Part shown: positions 33,939-42,220 of the stretch, in pieces
Position numbering within the stretch: the first letter of the stretch is position 1
Layout: the number at the start of each line of letters is the position of its first letter
Source of the DNA: Bacillota bacterium
Lineage (GTDB): Bacteria > Bacillota > Clostridia > Lachnospirales > Lachnospiraceae
Length of the DNA: 64,000 bases
Assembly: GCA_023434365.1 (NCBI GenBank)
Contig: JAEYSV010000002.1
Span: 1 to 64,000, forward strand
Direction: 5' to 3'
Program-made: the position numbers and the translations under genes
The notes under the pieces: generated by a model
Seen by the model: the letters and a program-made list of their open reading frames with translations, nothing else
Told to the model about the DNA's origin: nothing
Databases searched by the model: none

Positions 33939-34250
33939 TTCCTATTGCTTCGATGAATTAACGCCTGTGTAAATTGGCGCCCAAAGTATAGAATTTTGTC
34001 AATTTGCATCAATAAAGTATACTGCAAGCAAATACAAACATATTTTGATACGCAACCGTTTTGACGCCGTCGGCACTTAGGTCGCGTATTTTGCGACCTT
34101 ACGTACCGCTACGACGTCATCCGAGCGAGAGCGCGTTGCGTATGAAATATGTTTGTATTGTTTGCTCAATACCTAAAAATGCAAATTGGCAAATCCATAA
34201 ACTCTACTCGCCAATTTACACAGACATAAACTAAATCTAGCAATAGGAAC
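33939..34250. repeat. Long nested palindrome (copy B)
   Basis: The same plan as copy A but in the opposite orientation. TTCCTATTGC / GCAATAGGAA form the ends, then GTGTAAATTGGCG / CGCCAATTTACAC, TTTGTCAATTTGC / GCAAATTGGCAAA, CAAATACAAACATAT / ATATGTTTGTATTG, CGCAAC / GTTGCG, TGACG / CGTCA and AGGTCGC-GTATTTT-GCGACCT at the tip. The right arm is longer than the left through CATCCGAGCGAGAG, an asymmetry shared by all copies. It lies 3' of serA. Confidence 0.9.
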
Positions 34251-34260
34251 CTCGAGCCCC

Positions 34261-34290
34261 AAAAAACAAAGGCAACCGTAAGGTTGCCTT
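34261..34290 (-). terminator. serA terminator
   Basis: GGCAACC-TTAC-GGTTGCC on the minus strand, followed by TTTGTTTTTT, eight bases after the serA stop. It closes the serCA transcript before the palindromes. Confidence 0.88.
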
Positions 34291-34298
34291 GTCAATAA

Positions 34299-35462
34299 TT
34301 ATTTGATTACTCTAACTTTAAGGACGCCATCAACTGCTTTGATTGCAGCAACGATATCGTCGGCGGCAGGTGTGCCAAGGTCAAACATGGAGTAAGCGTA
34401 TTCACCCTTGCTCTTGTTAATCATGTTATCAATATTGATCCCTTTTCCGGAGAAAATAGTGGTAAACTGATTAATCATGTTTGGAACGTTTTTGTGGTTA
34501 ATTGCAACACGACTAACGGAAGTACAAACACCGGCATCACATGCTGGGTAATTAACGGAGTTTTTGATGTTACCATTTTCAACATAATCCATGATTTGTT
34601 GCACAGCCATTACTGCACAGTTATCTTCGGATTCTTCTGTTGAAGCACCAAGGTGAGGGAATGCAATCACACCTTCCATATTAGCAGTTTTTGCGTTAGG
34701 GAAGTCAGTCACGTATTTGTGTACTTTTCCACTTGCAAGAGCTGTTGCCATATCGTCATCATTTACCAATAAGTCTCTGGCAAAGTTTAAGATTACTACG
34801 CCGTCTTTCATGATAGCGATGGTATCTTTGTTAATCATTTCTCTTGTATCATCTACTAATGGAGTGTGCACGGTAATATAGTCACATTCTCTAAATACTT
34901 CTTCTCTTGATTTTACTGGAATGATATCTCTTGATAAGTTCCAGGCATGATCGATACTAATGTATGGGTCGCAACCGTAAACAGTCATTCCAAGACGTCT
35001 TGCTGCATTTGCTACTAAAACACCAATTGCACCAAGACCGATAACACCAAGTTTTTTGCCCTTTACTTCTTTTCCAGCAAATTTGGCTTTTGCTTTTTCC
35101 ATCGTTTTGCTGATGTTAGCATCTTCTTTATTCGCCTCTACCCATTTCATACCACCAACCAAATCACGACTGGCAAGCATTAAACCTGCGATTACAAGTT
35201 CTTTAACACCATTCGCATTGGCTCCTGGAGTATTGAATACTACGATACCTTTTTCCGCACATTTATCAAGTGGAATGTTATTAACACCGGCACCAGCTCT
35301 GGCAATTGCTTCCAGGTTTTCACAAAAGTCTAATTCATGCATTGATGCGCTACGTACTAAAACGGCTTTGGCAGCAGCATAATCATCTACTTGTTCATAA
35401 TTATCTGTAAGTAAATCAAGACCAACATTGCTTATTGGATTTAGACAATTTAACTTAATCAT
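34299..35462 (-). CDS. serA: D-3-phosphoglycerate dehydrogenase with ACT domain
   Basis: A 387-residue NAD-dependent enzyme that oxidises 3-phosphoglycerate to 3-phosphohydroxypyruvate, the first step of serine synthesis. Substrate-binding segments (ARAGAGVNNIPLDKCAEKGI), the Rossmann motif GLGAIGVLVANAARRLGM (from about residue 146), the catalytic Arg/Glu/His regions (ILNFARDLLVND, FPHLGASTEES) and a C-terminal ACT domain (about residues 315-387) are present. The ACT domain usually gives serine feedback control. It follows serC by 13 bases and forms a serCA operon with its own terminator. Confidence 0.94.
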   Translation of the reverse strand: MIKLNCLNPISNVGLDLLTDNYEQVDDYAAAKAVLVRSASMHELDFCENLEAIARAGAGVNNIPLDKCAEKGIVVFNTPGANANGVKELVIAGLMLASRDLVGGMKWVEANKEDANISKTMEKAKAKFAGKEVKGKKLGVIGLGAIGVLVANAARRLGMTVYGCDPYISIDHAWNLSRDIIPVKSREEVFRECDYITVHTPLVDDTREMINKDTIAIMKDGVVILNFARDLLVNDDDMATALASGKVHKYVTDFPNAKTANMEGVIAFPHLGASTEESEDNCAVMAVQQIMDYVENGNIKNSVNYPACDAGVCTSVSRVAINHKNVPNMINQFTTIFSGKGINIDNMINKSKGEYAYSMFDLGTPAADDIVAAIKAVDGVLKVRVIK

Positions 35463-35475
35463 TCAGCTTCTCTCC

Positions 35476-36558
35476 TTATTTGTTTTCTTCTTCGAATTTT
35501 CTCATGAATTCTACAAGTTTTTCTACGCCTTCTTTTGGCATAGCATTATAGATGGAAGCTCTCATACCACCAACGGAACGGTGACCCTTTAAGTTCTCAA
35601 AACCAGCATCTTTTGCTTCTTTGATAAACTTAGCGTCCGTTTCATCATTACCTGTTACAAATGGAATATTCATAAGGGAACGATCTTCTTTTACAACAGT
35701 TCCTTTGAATAATTCGCTCTGATCTAAGAAATCATAAAGCACATTGGCTTTCTCTTCATTGCGGGCTTTCATTACCTCTAAGCCACCCATATTCTTAAGC
35801 CATTTGAATACTTTACCACAAACATAGATTCCGTATGCTGGTGGTGTATTATATAAGGATTTATTATCATCATGAATTTTGAATTTTAACATGGTTGGTG
35901 TGCCAGGCAGGGTATCTTCAGTAATCAAGTCTTCACGAATAATTGCAATTACTACACCTGCAGGTCCGATATTCTTTTGAACACCACCGTAGATTAAGCC
36001 ATATTTTGATACATCTACTGGTTCTGATAAGAAACAGGAGGATACGTCTGCCACTAAAGTTTTTCCTTTTGTATTAGGCAGTGTCTTAAATTTGGTACCA
36101 TAGATTGTATTGTTTTCACAGATATATACGTAGTCTGCATCATCACTGATTGGTAAGTCAGAGCAATCTGGAATATAGGAAAATACTTTATCTGCACTAG
36201 AAGCTACCGCGTTGGCTTTTCCATAAATCTGTGCCTCCTGATAAGCCTTCTTTGCCCACTGTCCAGTAATGATATAATCTGCTACCTTATTTTTCATAAG
36301 GTTCATTGGGATTGCTGCAAACATAGTAGAAGCTCCACCTTGCATAAATAACACTCTGTAGTTATCAGGAATATTCATTAATTCGCGAAGATCAGCTTCT
36401 GCTTCATCAATAATCTGCTGATAAGCTTTAGATCGATGACTCATCTCCATAACACTCATTCCAGTTCCCTGATAGTCTAACATCTCGTCAGCAGTTTCTC
36501 TTAACACTTCTTCTGGTAACACTGCTGGTCCTGCTGAAAAATTATATACGCGTCCCAC
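35476..36558 (-). CDS. serC: Phosphoserine aminotransferase
   Basis: A 360-residue PLP enzyme (class V aminotransferase) that converts 3-phosphohydroxypyruvate and glutamate to phosphoserine. Motifs: NFSAGPAVLPEEVL at the N-terminus, MEMSHRSKAY, LFMQGGASTMFAAIPMNL, the PLP Lys in LIYGGVQKNIGPAGV, GHRSVGGMRASIYNAM at the C-terminus. The frame is open to 36624, but the family begins with GRVYNFSAGP. The GTG at 36558, with GGAGG nine bases upstream, is therefore the start. It is first in serCA, transcribed from a consensus-like promoter at 36658-36686. Confidence 0.94.
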   Translation of the reverse strand: MGRVYNFSAGPAVLPEEVLRETADEMLDYQGTGMSVMEMSHRSKAYQQIIDEAEADLRELMNIPDNYRVLFMQGGASTMFAAIPMNLMKNKVADYIITGQWAKKAYQEAQIYGKANAVASSADKVFSYIPDCSDLPISDDADYVYICENNTIYGTKFKTLPNTKGKTLVADVSSCFLSEPVDVSKYGLIYGGVQKNIGPAGVVIAIIREDLITEDTLPGTPTMLKFKIHDDNKSLYNTPPAYGIYVCGKVFKWLKNMGGLEVMKARNEEKANVLYDFLDQSELFKGTVVKEDRSLMNIPFVTGNDETDAKFIKEAKDAGFENLKGHRSVGGMRASIYNAMPKEGVEKLVEFMRKFEEENK

Positions 36559-36657
36559 AATAAAATCCTCCTTTATTCTTTTTATGTTACGAAGATGACT
36601 ATAACCCTTATTCTCTTGTAACAATTTTTGTTTATTTATATGGCATTATTCTACACC

Positions 36658-36686
36658 ATTATAAAACTTTGTTATTTTTTAGTCAA
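36658..36686 (-). promoter_or_regulatory. serCA promoter
   Basis: TTGACT, 17-base spacer, TATAAT on the minus strand, about 100 bases before the serC GTG. It shows that serCA can be transcribed independently of the ilvB gene upstream. A weak stem (AAAGTGCGCC / GGCGTACTTT, 36752-36775) after ilvB lacks a T-run. Confidence 0.75.
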
Positions 36687-36804
36687 TGACTATTTGGTTT
36701 TATTCACCAACTTTAGTGCAGTAACTTAGTAATTCAGTGAATTCATAAGGTTAAAGTACGCCAAGGCGCACTTTATTCCACTCTTATTTTAGCCTTGTTC
36801 CAAA

Positions 36805-38487
36805 TTACTCTTTGGCTTTCAAATCTTCTTCACTAAAAACTTCACTAATTGCTGCACCCGGTGCAACCATTGGCCATACTTTATCATCACTGTCTATTCT
36901 ACAGTCAAGCACTACCGGTTCATTTAACGCGATGGCTTCTTTTAATACTGATTCTACTTCTTCCATTTTCGTAATTCGGTAGGCTTTTGCTCCCATTGCT
37001 TCAGCAAGTTTTACGAAGTCCACTTTATCATTTAAAATGGTATGGCTGTAACGCTGTCCATAGAATAGGTTCTGCCATTGACGCACCATTCCAAGTACCT
37101 GATTGTTAAATACAATCTGAATAATAGGGATATTGTATCTGGTTGCCGTAGCAATTTCGTTCATATTCATTCTAAAACAACCGTCTCCTGCCAGGTTACA
37201 AACGATTTTATTAGGATTACCAACTTTCGCGCCAATACAGGCACCAAGCCCATATCCCATCGTACCAAGACCTCCTGAGGTTAAAAATGTACGTGGTTTG
37301 GTGTATTGGTAATACTGGGCTGCCCACATCTGATGTTGACCAACTTCGGTCGTAATTATGATGTCCCCCTTAGTTAACTCATATAACTTTTCGATGATAT
37401 AAGGTCCGGTCAAACGCTCCTGGTTATATCTTAGTGGGAACTGTTCTTTTCTTGTAAGTACTTCATCGATCCAGTCTTTATGGGATTGTTGTTCTAACTT
37501 TGCATTCAATATTTCGAGTACCGATTTGATATCCCCTACAATACAAGTATTTGCTCGAACATTTTTATTTATCTCAGCAGGATCAACGTCGATATGTATT
37601 ATGTCGGCGTTTCTTGCAAACTTCTTGGCATTGCCAGTAACTCGGTCGCTAAATCTTGCACCGATAACAATTAATAAGTCACAGGCAGTTACACTTAAGT
37701 TTGCGGCTTTTGTTCCATGCATTCCAAGCATACCTGTATAATAGGCATCCTCTCCACTAAAAGCCCCTTTTCCCATCAGGGTATCAGTAACTGGGGCATC
37801 AATTTTTGTCACAAACTCTTTTAATTCTCTATCTGCTCCGGAGATGACAGCTCCACCACCAACGAAGATCATTGGCTTCTTAGATTTTCTGATTAATTTA
37901 AGTGCTTTTTCAATATCTTCTTCTTGAATCTGTTCGGTAGACCTTGGGATAATCTTTGGAGCCACTTTTTGATATGTGGTTTTTGCAGCAGTTACATCTT
38001 TTGCAATATCAACCAGAACGGGGCCTGGTCTGCCACTTTGTGCAATCTTAAATGCCCGACGTATCGTATCTGCTAATTTGGTAATATCCTTTACGATAAA
38101 GTTATGTTTTGTGATTGGCATGGTAATCCCAGTAATATCGATTTCCTGGAAACTGTCTTTTCCAAGCAAAGGAACTGCTACATTACAAGTCAGAGCAACT
38201 AAAGGTACACTATCCATATAAGCAGTTGCAATTCCTGTCACCAGATTGGTCGCGCCTGGACCACTTGTTGCAAGACAGACACCTACTTTTCCAGTACTTC
38301 TGGCATATCCATCTGCAGCATGTGCTGCTCCTTGTTCGTGCGAAGTCAGGATATGGTTGATTTCATTGCGGGAACGATATAATTCATCATATATATTTAA
38401 GATAGCTCCGCCTGGATAACCAAATACCGTATCCACTCCTTGCTCTTTCAAACACTCAATAAAGATTTGAGAACCTGTTAATTCCAT
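36805..38487 (-). CDS. ilvB: Acetolactate synthase large subunit
   Basis: A 560-residue thiamine diphosphate enzyme that condenses pyruvate to acetolactate, or pyruvate and 2-oxobutyrate to acetohydroxybutyrate. Catalytic Glu51 lies in HILTSHEQGAAHAADG. FAD-binding middle domain features (GARFSDRVTGN) and the ThDP motif GDGCFRMNMNEIATA are visible. The presence of FAD region and long C-terminus indicates the biosynthetic AHAS rather than catabolic ALS. Its regulatory partner ilvN is not adjacent but lies at 51734-52237 beside ilvC. It is the third gene of the T-box-controlled leuB-ilvD-ilvB string, 119 bases after ilvD; a T-run-less hairpin sits in that gap. Confidence 0.94.
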   Translation of the reverse strand: MELTGSQIFIECLKEQGVDTVFGYPGGAILNIYDELYRSRNEINHILTSHEQGAAHAADGYARSTGKVGVCLATSGPGATNLVTGIATAYMDSVPLVALTCNVAVPLLGKDSFQEIDITGITMPITKHNFIVKDITKLADTIRRAFKIAQSGRPGPVLVDIAKDVTAAKTTYQKVAPKIIPRSTEQIQEEDIEKALKLIRKSKKPMIFVGGGAVISGADRELKEFVTKIDAPVTDTLMGKGAFSGEDAYYTGMLGMHGTKAANLSVTACDLLIVIGARFSDRVTGNAKKFARNADIIHIDVDPAEINKNVRANTCIVGDIKSVLEILNAKLEQQSHKDWIDEVLTRKEQFPLRYNQERLTGPYIIEKLYELTKGDIIITTEVGQHQMWAAQYYQYTKPRTFLTSGGLGTMGYGLGACIGAKVGNPNKIVCNLAGDGCFRMNMNEIATATRYNIPIIQIVFNNQVLGMVRQWQNLFYGQRYSHTILNDKVDFVKLAEAMGAKAYRITKMEEVESVLKEAIALNEPVVLDCRIDSDDKVWPMVAPGAAISEVFSEEDLKAKE

Positions 38488-38606
38488 GTCGCACCTCTTT
38501 CTTATGTTATATGATTAAATTTTGACTTATTTAAGAATGTTCTTTCGGTTTTACCAATCTATTATCAAGCAAAACCGAAAAACCATTTTTAATCATGCAT
38601 ATTCGT

Positions 38607-40274
38607 TTATCTTGGTAACTCTAAAATAGCACCACGGTTTCCGCTTGTTACCATGGAAGTATATCTCTTTAGGTACCCAGTCGTGATTTCTGGCTCTCTT
38701 GGCTGCCATTTAGCACGTCTTGCTTCTAATTCTTCATCAGATACTAAAAAATCAATTGTATTCTTAGGAATATTAATCTTAATAATATCGCCTTCTTCTA
38801 TCAAAGCAATATTCCCACCAACTGCTGCTTCCGGACTAACATGACCAATTGAAGCGCCTCTGGATGCGCCACTAAAACGTCCATCTGTGATTAATGCTAC
38901 GCTTGTGTCAAGTCCCATTCCTGCAATTGCGGAAGTTGGATTCAGCATTTCTCTCATTCCTGGGCCACCTTTTGGTCCTTCATAACGAATGACTACTACG
39001 TCGCCCGAGACAATTTTGCCACCTTTGATTGCCTTGATTGCATCCTCCTCACAATCAAATACACGGGCCGGACCTTCATGTATCATCATTTCTGGTAATA
39101 CTGCGGATCGTTTCACAACACAGGTGTCTGGAGCTAAGTTTCCTTTTAATACGGCAATTCCACCAGTCTCACTATATGGATTATCAATAGGACGAATTAC
39201 TTCTTCATTAAGGTTTCGGCATCCTGCAATGTTTTCTCCTACTGTTTTCCCTGTTACAGTCGGTAAATCTGTATATAACAAATCTTTTTTTGTTAATTCA
39301 TTCATTACAGCATATACTCCACCAGCTTCATTCAGGTCTTCCATATAAGTGTGACCTGCAGGAGCTAGATGACAAAGGTTTGGAGTCTTTGCACTAATCT
39401 CATTCGCAATATCCAGATTTAACTCTACTCCAGCTTCGTGAGCGATGGCAGGTAGGTGAAGCATACTATTCGTACTGCATCCAAGTGCCATGTCTATTGT
39501 AAGTGCATTTAAAAATGCTTTCTCTGTCATAATATCTTTTGGTTTAATATCGTTACGTACTAACTCCATAACTTGCATACCAGCCATTTTGGCAAGGCGA
39601 ATACGATCAGAATATACAGCAGGTATAGTACCATTTCCCTTTAATCCCATTCCAAGTGCTTCCGTTAAACAGTTCATACTATTTGCAGTGTACATTCCGG
39701 AACATGATCCACAGGTTGGACATGCTTTATTTTCATATTCTAATACATCCTCTTCTGTCATCGTTCCAGCTGCATAAGCACCAACTGCTTCAAACATACT
39801 AGATAGACTCGTCTTTTGACCATTTACACGACCTGCAAGCATTGGACCACCACTTACGAAAATGGTTGGAATATTCAGTCTAGCTGCTGCCATCAATAAC
39901 CCTGGTACGTTTTTATCACAGTTTGGTACCATAACAAGACCATCAAATCCATGAGCGGTTGCCATACATTCCGTAGAATCGGCAATTAAATCTCTTGTTA
40001 CCAGACTGTACTTCATCCCTTTATGGCCCATCGCAATCCCATCACACACTGCGATAGCTGGAAATACGACCGGCGTTCCGCCTGCCATTGCAACACCTAA
40101 TTTGACAGCATCCACGATTTTATCTAGATTTATATGACCCGGAACAATTTCATTATATGAACTAACAATACCAATCATTGGGCGGTTCATCTCTTCTTTT
40201 GTCATACCTAATGCATTAAATAGGGAACGTTGTGGTGCCTGCCCTATGCCTTTTCTTACAGAATCACTAATCAT
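38607..40274 (-). CDS. ilvD: Dihydroxy-acid dehydratase
   Basis: A 555-residue iron-sulfur dehydratase of valine/isoleucine synthesis. The cluster ligands and core motifs are visible: NCDKNVPGLLMAAARLN, KACPTCGSCSGMYTANSMNC, GCSTNSMLHLPAIAHEAG, GPKGGPGMREMLNPTSAI and DGRFSGASRGASIGHVSPEA. It lies downstream of leuB (gap 112 bases, which holds AT-rich direct repeats) and upstream of ilvB, all on one strand, so the leucine T-box before leuB probably governs it as well. Confidence 0.95.
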   Translation of the reverse strand: MISDSVRKGIGQAPQRSLFNALGMTKEEMNRPMIGIVSSYNEIVPGHINLDKIVDAVKLGVAMAGGTPVVFPAIAVCDGIAMGHKGMKYSLVTRDLIADSTECMATAHGFDGLVMVPNCDKNVPGLLMAAARLNIPTIFVSGGPMLAGRVNGQKTSLSSMFEAVGAYAAGTMTEEDVLEYENKACPTCGSCSGMYTANSMNCLTEALGMGLKGNGTIPAVYSDRIRLAKMAGMQVMELVRNDIKPKDIMTEKAFLNALTIDMALGCSTNSMLHLPAIAHEAGVELNLDIANEISAKTPNLCHLAPAGHTYMEDLNEAGGVYAVMNELTKKDLLYTDLPTVTGKTVGENIAGCRNLNEEVIRPIDNPYSETGGIAVLKGNLAPDTCVVKRSAVLPEMMIHEGPARVFDCEEDAIKAIKGGKIVSGDVVVIRYEGPKGGPGMREMLNPTSAIAGMGLDTSVALITDGRFSGASRGASIGHVSPEAAVGGNIALIEEGDIIKINIPKNTIDFLVSDEELEARRAKWQPREPEITTGYLKRYTSMVTSGNRGAILELPR

Positions 40275-40320
40275 ATTCTCTCTTCCTTTCCTTCTGCTTT
40301 TATCCTATTCTATTACAGTA

Positions 40321-40385
40321 TTCTTTCCTATTAAAATTTTCTTTTCTATTAAAATTTATATTCTATTATAATTTATATTCTATAA
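40321..40385 (-). repeat. AT-rich tandem repeat between leuB and ilvD
   Basis: About three and a half units of ~16-18 bases of the type TTCTATTAAAATTTATA, the last ones degenerate, ending right at the leuB stop. No stem-loop with T-run. It is the third place in the window where a low-complexity repeat begins at a stop codon. Confidence 0.7.
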
Positions 40386-40386
40386 A

Positions 40387-41469
40387 TCAGAGCAATGAAA
40401 CAATTAGGTCTCCCATCTCTTTCGTTCCAACTAAAGTCTTTCCTTCTGACATAATGTCAATGGTACGATACCCTTCCTTTAACACTTTCTTCACTGCTTC
40501 TTCCACTGCATCCGCTTCTTTTAATAAATCAAACGAGTACCGAAGCATCATGGCTGCAGAAAGAATTGTTGCAATTGGATTGGCCTTGTTCTGACCAGCA
40601 ATATCTGGTGCAGAACCATGACTTGGTTCATATAATCCTAGCTTGGTATCTCCAAGACTAGCACTTGCTAACATCCCTATGGAACCAGTTACCATACTTG
40701 CTTCGTCAGATAAGATATCACCAAACATATTATCTGTTAAAATGACATCAAATTGAGTTGGGTCCTTGACTAATTGCATTGCACAGTTATCAACTAGCAT
40801 ATCCGATAATTCTACTTCCGGATACTCCTTTGCCACTTCTTTTACGACCTGTCTCCAAAGTCTAGAAGAGTCCAGTACGTTGGCTTTATCGACACTGCAT
40901 ACACGTTTGTCACGCTTCATAGCAATTTCAAATCCCCATTTTGCGATTCTTCTAATCTCATTTTCGTCATAGGTACAAGTATCGATTGCTTTTTTAATCC
41001 CATTTTCTTCGATAGTTTTACGTTCACCAAAGTAAATTCCACCTGTCAATTCTCTCATTACAACAAAATCAAATCCTTTTTCAACAATGGTATCTTTTAA
41101 AGGACAGGCTGCCTTTAATTCCTCAAACAATACTGCAGGTCTGATGTTGGCATATAGATTTAAACCCTTTCTAAGCTTTAACAATCCCGCCTCAGGTCTT
41201 CTATCTGGTGGAACCTGATACCAGTTTGACTGACCAACATTCCCACCTACTGCACCAAGTAATACACTATCACTGTTTCTTGCTATTTCTAATGCCTCTT
41301 CAGTTAATGGGTAACCGGTGGCATCAATACTGCAACCACCCATCAATACTTCCTGATATTCAAAATGATGTCCGTAAGTTTCCCCGATCTTATCTAATAT
41401 TTTCTTCGCTTCGGTAATAATCTCTGGTCCAATTCCATCTCCCGGAATGACGGTAATATTATAATCCAT
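40387..41469 (-). CDS. leuB: 3-isopropylmalate dehydrogenase
   Basis: A 360-residue NAD-dependent oxidative decarboxylase of leucine synthesis. Motifs: ITVIPGDGIGPEII, VVMRELTGGIYFGE, SVDKANVLDSSRLWR, DNMFGDILSDEASM and GLYEPSHGSAPDIAG. The NAD-type pocket is consistent with LeuB rather than isocitrate dehydrogenase. An ATG three codons upstream overlaps the ribosome site; the ATG at 41469 (MDYNITVIP) lies eight bases after AAAGGA and is used. It is the first gene behind a leucine T-box and a consensus promoter. Confidence 0.95.
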   Translation of the reverse strand: MDYNITVIPGDGIGPEIITEAKKILDKIGETYGHHFEYQEVLMGGCSIDATGYPLTEEALEIARNSDSVLLGAVGGNVGQSNWYQVPPDRRPEAGLLKLRKGLNLYANIRPAVLFEELKAACPLKDTIVEKGFDFVVMRELTGGIYFGERKTIEENGIKKAIDTCTYDENEIRRIAKWGFEIAMKRDKRVCSVDKANVLDSSRLWRQVVKEVAKEYPEVELSDMLVDNCAMQLVKDPTQFDVILTDNMFGDILSDEASMVTGSIGMLASASLGDTKLGLYEPSHGSAPDIAGQNKANPIATILSAAMMLRYSFDLLKEADAVEEAVKKVLKEGYRTIDIMSEGKTLVGTKEMGDLIVSLL

Positions 41470-41530
41470 ATGTAACATCCTTTCTATCTTTGATTCGTAC
41501 TGATCTTAGTATCACTACATTAGTTATGAT

Positions 41531-41887
41531 AAAAAAGCCCTAAGTAAGAAAACTTACTTAGGGCGAACAATAGTCCGTGTTACCACCTAACTTCAGAGAC
41601 CTCTTTGCACTCTGGCGTTATACAATAATGACCCTTGCATCAAGAAATAATTCTAACGTGTCATAAAAAATATAACGCTTCCCGATAACGTGGGACATCC
41701 GTTAAACCTTATTCCGTATAACATAAGCGATTATATGGTTTAGGTTTACTGCTCCAAGGCTAGTTCCGAAGGGTTGCTCCCTGAGTCAAGACTCTATCAC
41801 TTACACGAAGATTTACACCGGCCATCTTCTCTCTAGGCATTCAGCGATACGTACTTCTCCAATTCAACGCTTTTCTCTGATGAAGTT
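41531..41887 (-). ncRNA. T-box riboswitch, leucine type, controlling leuB-ilvD-ilvB
   Basis: A ~357-base leader on the minus strand. The T-box sequence AGGTGGTAACACGG is at 41575-41588. It is followed by the terminator CCCTAAGTAAG / CTTACTTAGGG plus T-run (41531-41565). The 5' part has the stem I marks AGAAGTAC and GGTGTAA. Comparing these with the known glyQS stem I places the specifier at CUU (41788-41790, within GAGTCTTGACTC), a leucine codon. Uncharged leucine tRNA would pair there and stabilise the antiterminator. The element is certain; the exact specifier is inferred by hand alignment. Confidence 0.93.
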
Positions 41888-41893
41888 ATCGAC

Positions 41894-41922
41894 ATTATAA
41901 ATGATATGCAACTATCTGTCAA
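41894..41922 (-). promoter_or_regulatory. Consensus promoter of the T-box/leuB transcript
   Basis: TTGACA, 17-base spacer, TATAAT: a perfect sigma-A consensus on the minus strand. Start expected near 41887. Strong constitutive initiation fits control by attenuation downstream. Confidence 0.92.
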
Positions 41923-41958
41923 GAAATTATCTCCCTCGGAAACCACGTTTACATTGTA

Positions 41959-42093
41959 CTAATCGTCATCATACTCGTCTTCGATGAATGTCTCATATTC
42001 ATCTACCTCATCAATTAAATCATCATAATCATCGTCAAAATCATCAACACTACGATAATCATTTTCATCATAATCAGAGAATTTACTAGACAT
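41959..42093 (-). CDS. Small highly acidic protein, 44 residues
   Basis: A short open frame with a good ribosome site (AAAGGAG, seven bases before the ATG). The protein begins MSSKFSDYDENDYRSVDDF and continues with Asp/Glu/Tyr-rich sequence to the end (ETFIEDEYDDD). More than half of its residues are Asp or Glu and there are only two basic residues. It lies between the leuD-associated repeat tract and the leuB T-box promoter, and its stop is 36 bases before the -35 element. No family recognised. The regular Asp/Tyr pattern and good translation signals argue for a real gene, but composition bias alone could also give an open frame. Confidence 0.55.
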   Translation of the reverse strand: MSSKFSDYDENDYRSVDDFDDDYDDLIDEVDEYETFIEDEYDDD

Positions 42094-42220
42094 AACTGAC
42101 TCCTTTCTTTCGCCATAAGGCAAGAATATCAGTCAGTAGTATAACCAGATATCATATCGCTATTCACACCCAATCCCAAAAAACAACCATCCCCATGAAA
42201 GCCCTCTATTGTTCTTCTCT

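Noticed and set aside
33361..34250. CRISPR array
   Set aside because: The repeats are long, few, inverted and nested, not short direct repeats with regular spacers, and no cas genes are near.
40387..40972. Antisense open frames inside leuB, ilvD, eno and glnN
   Set aside because: They are shadows of well-supported genes, without ribosome sites or family matches.
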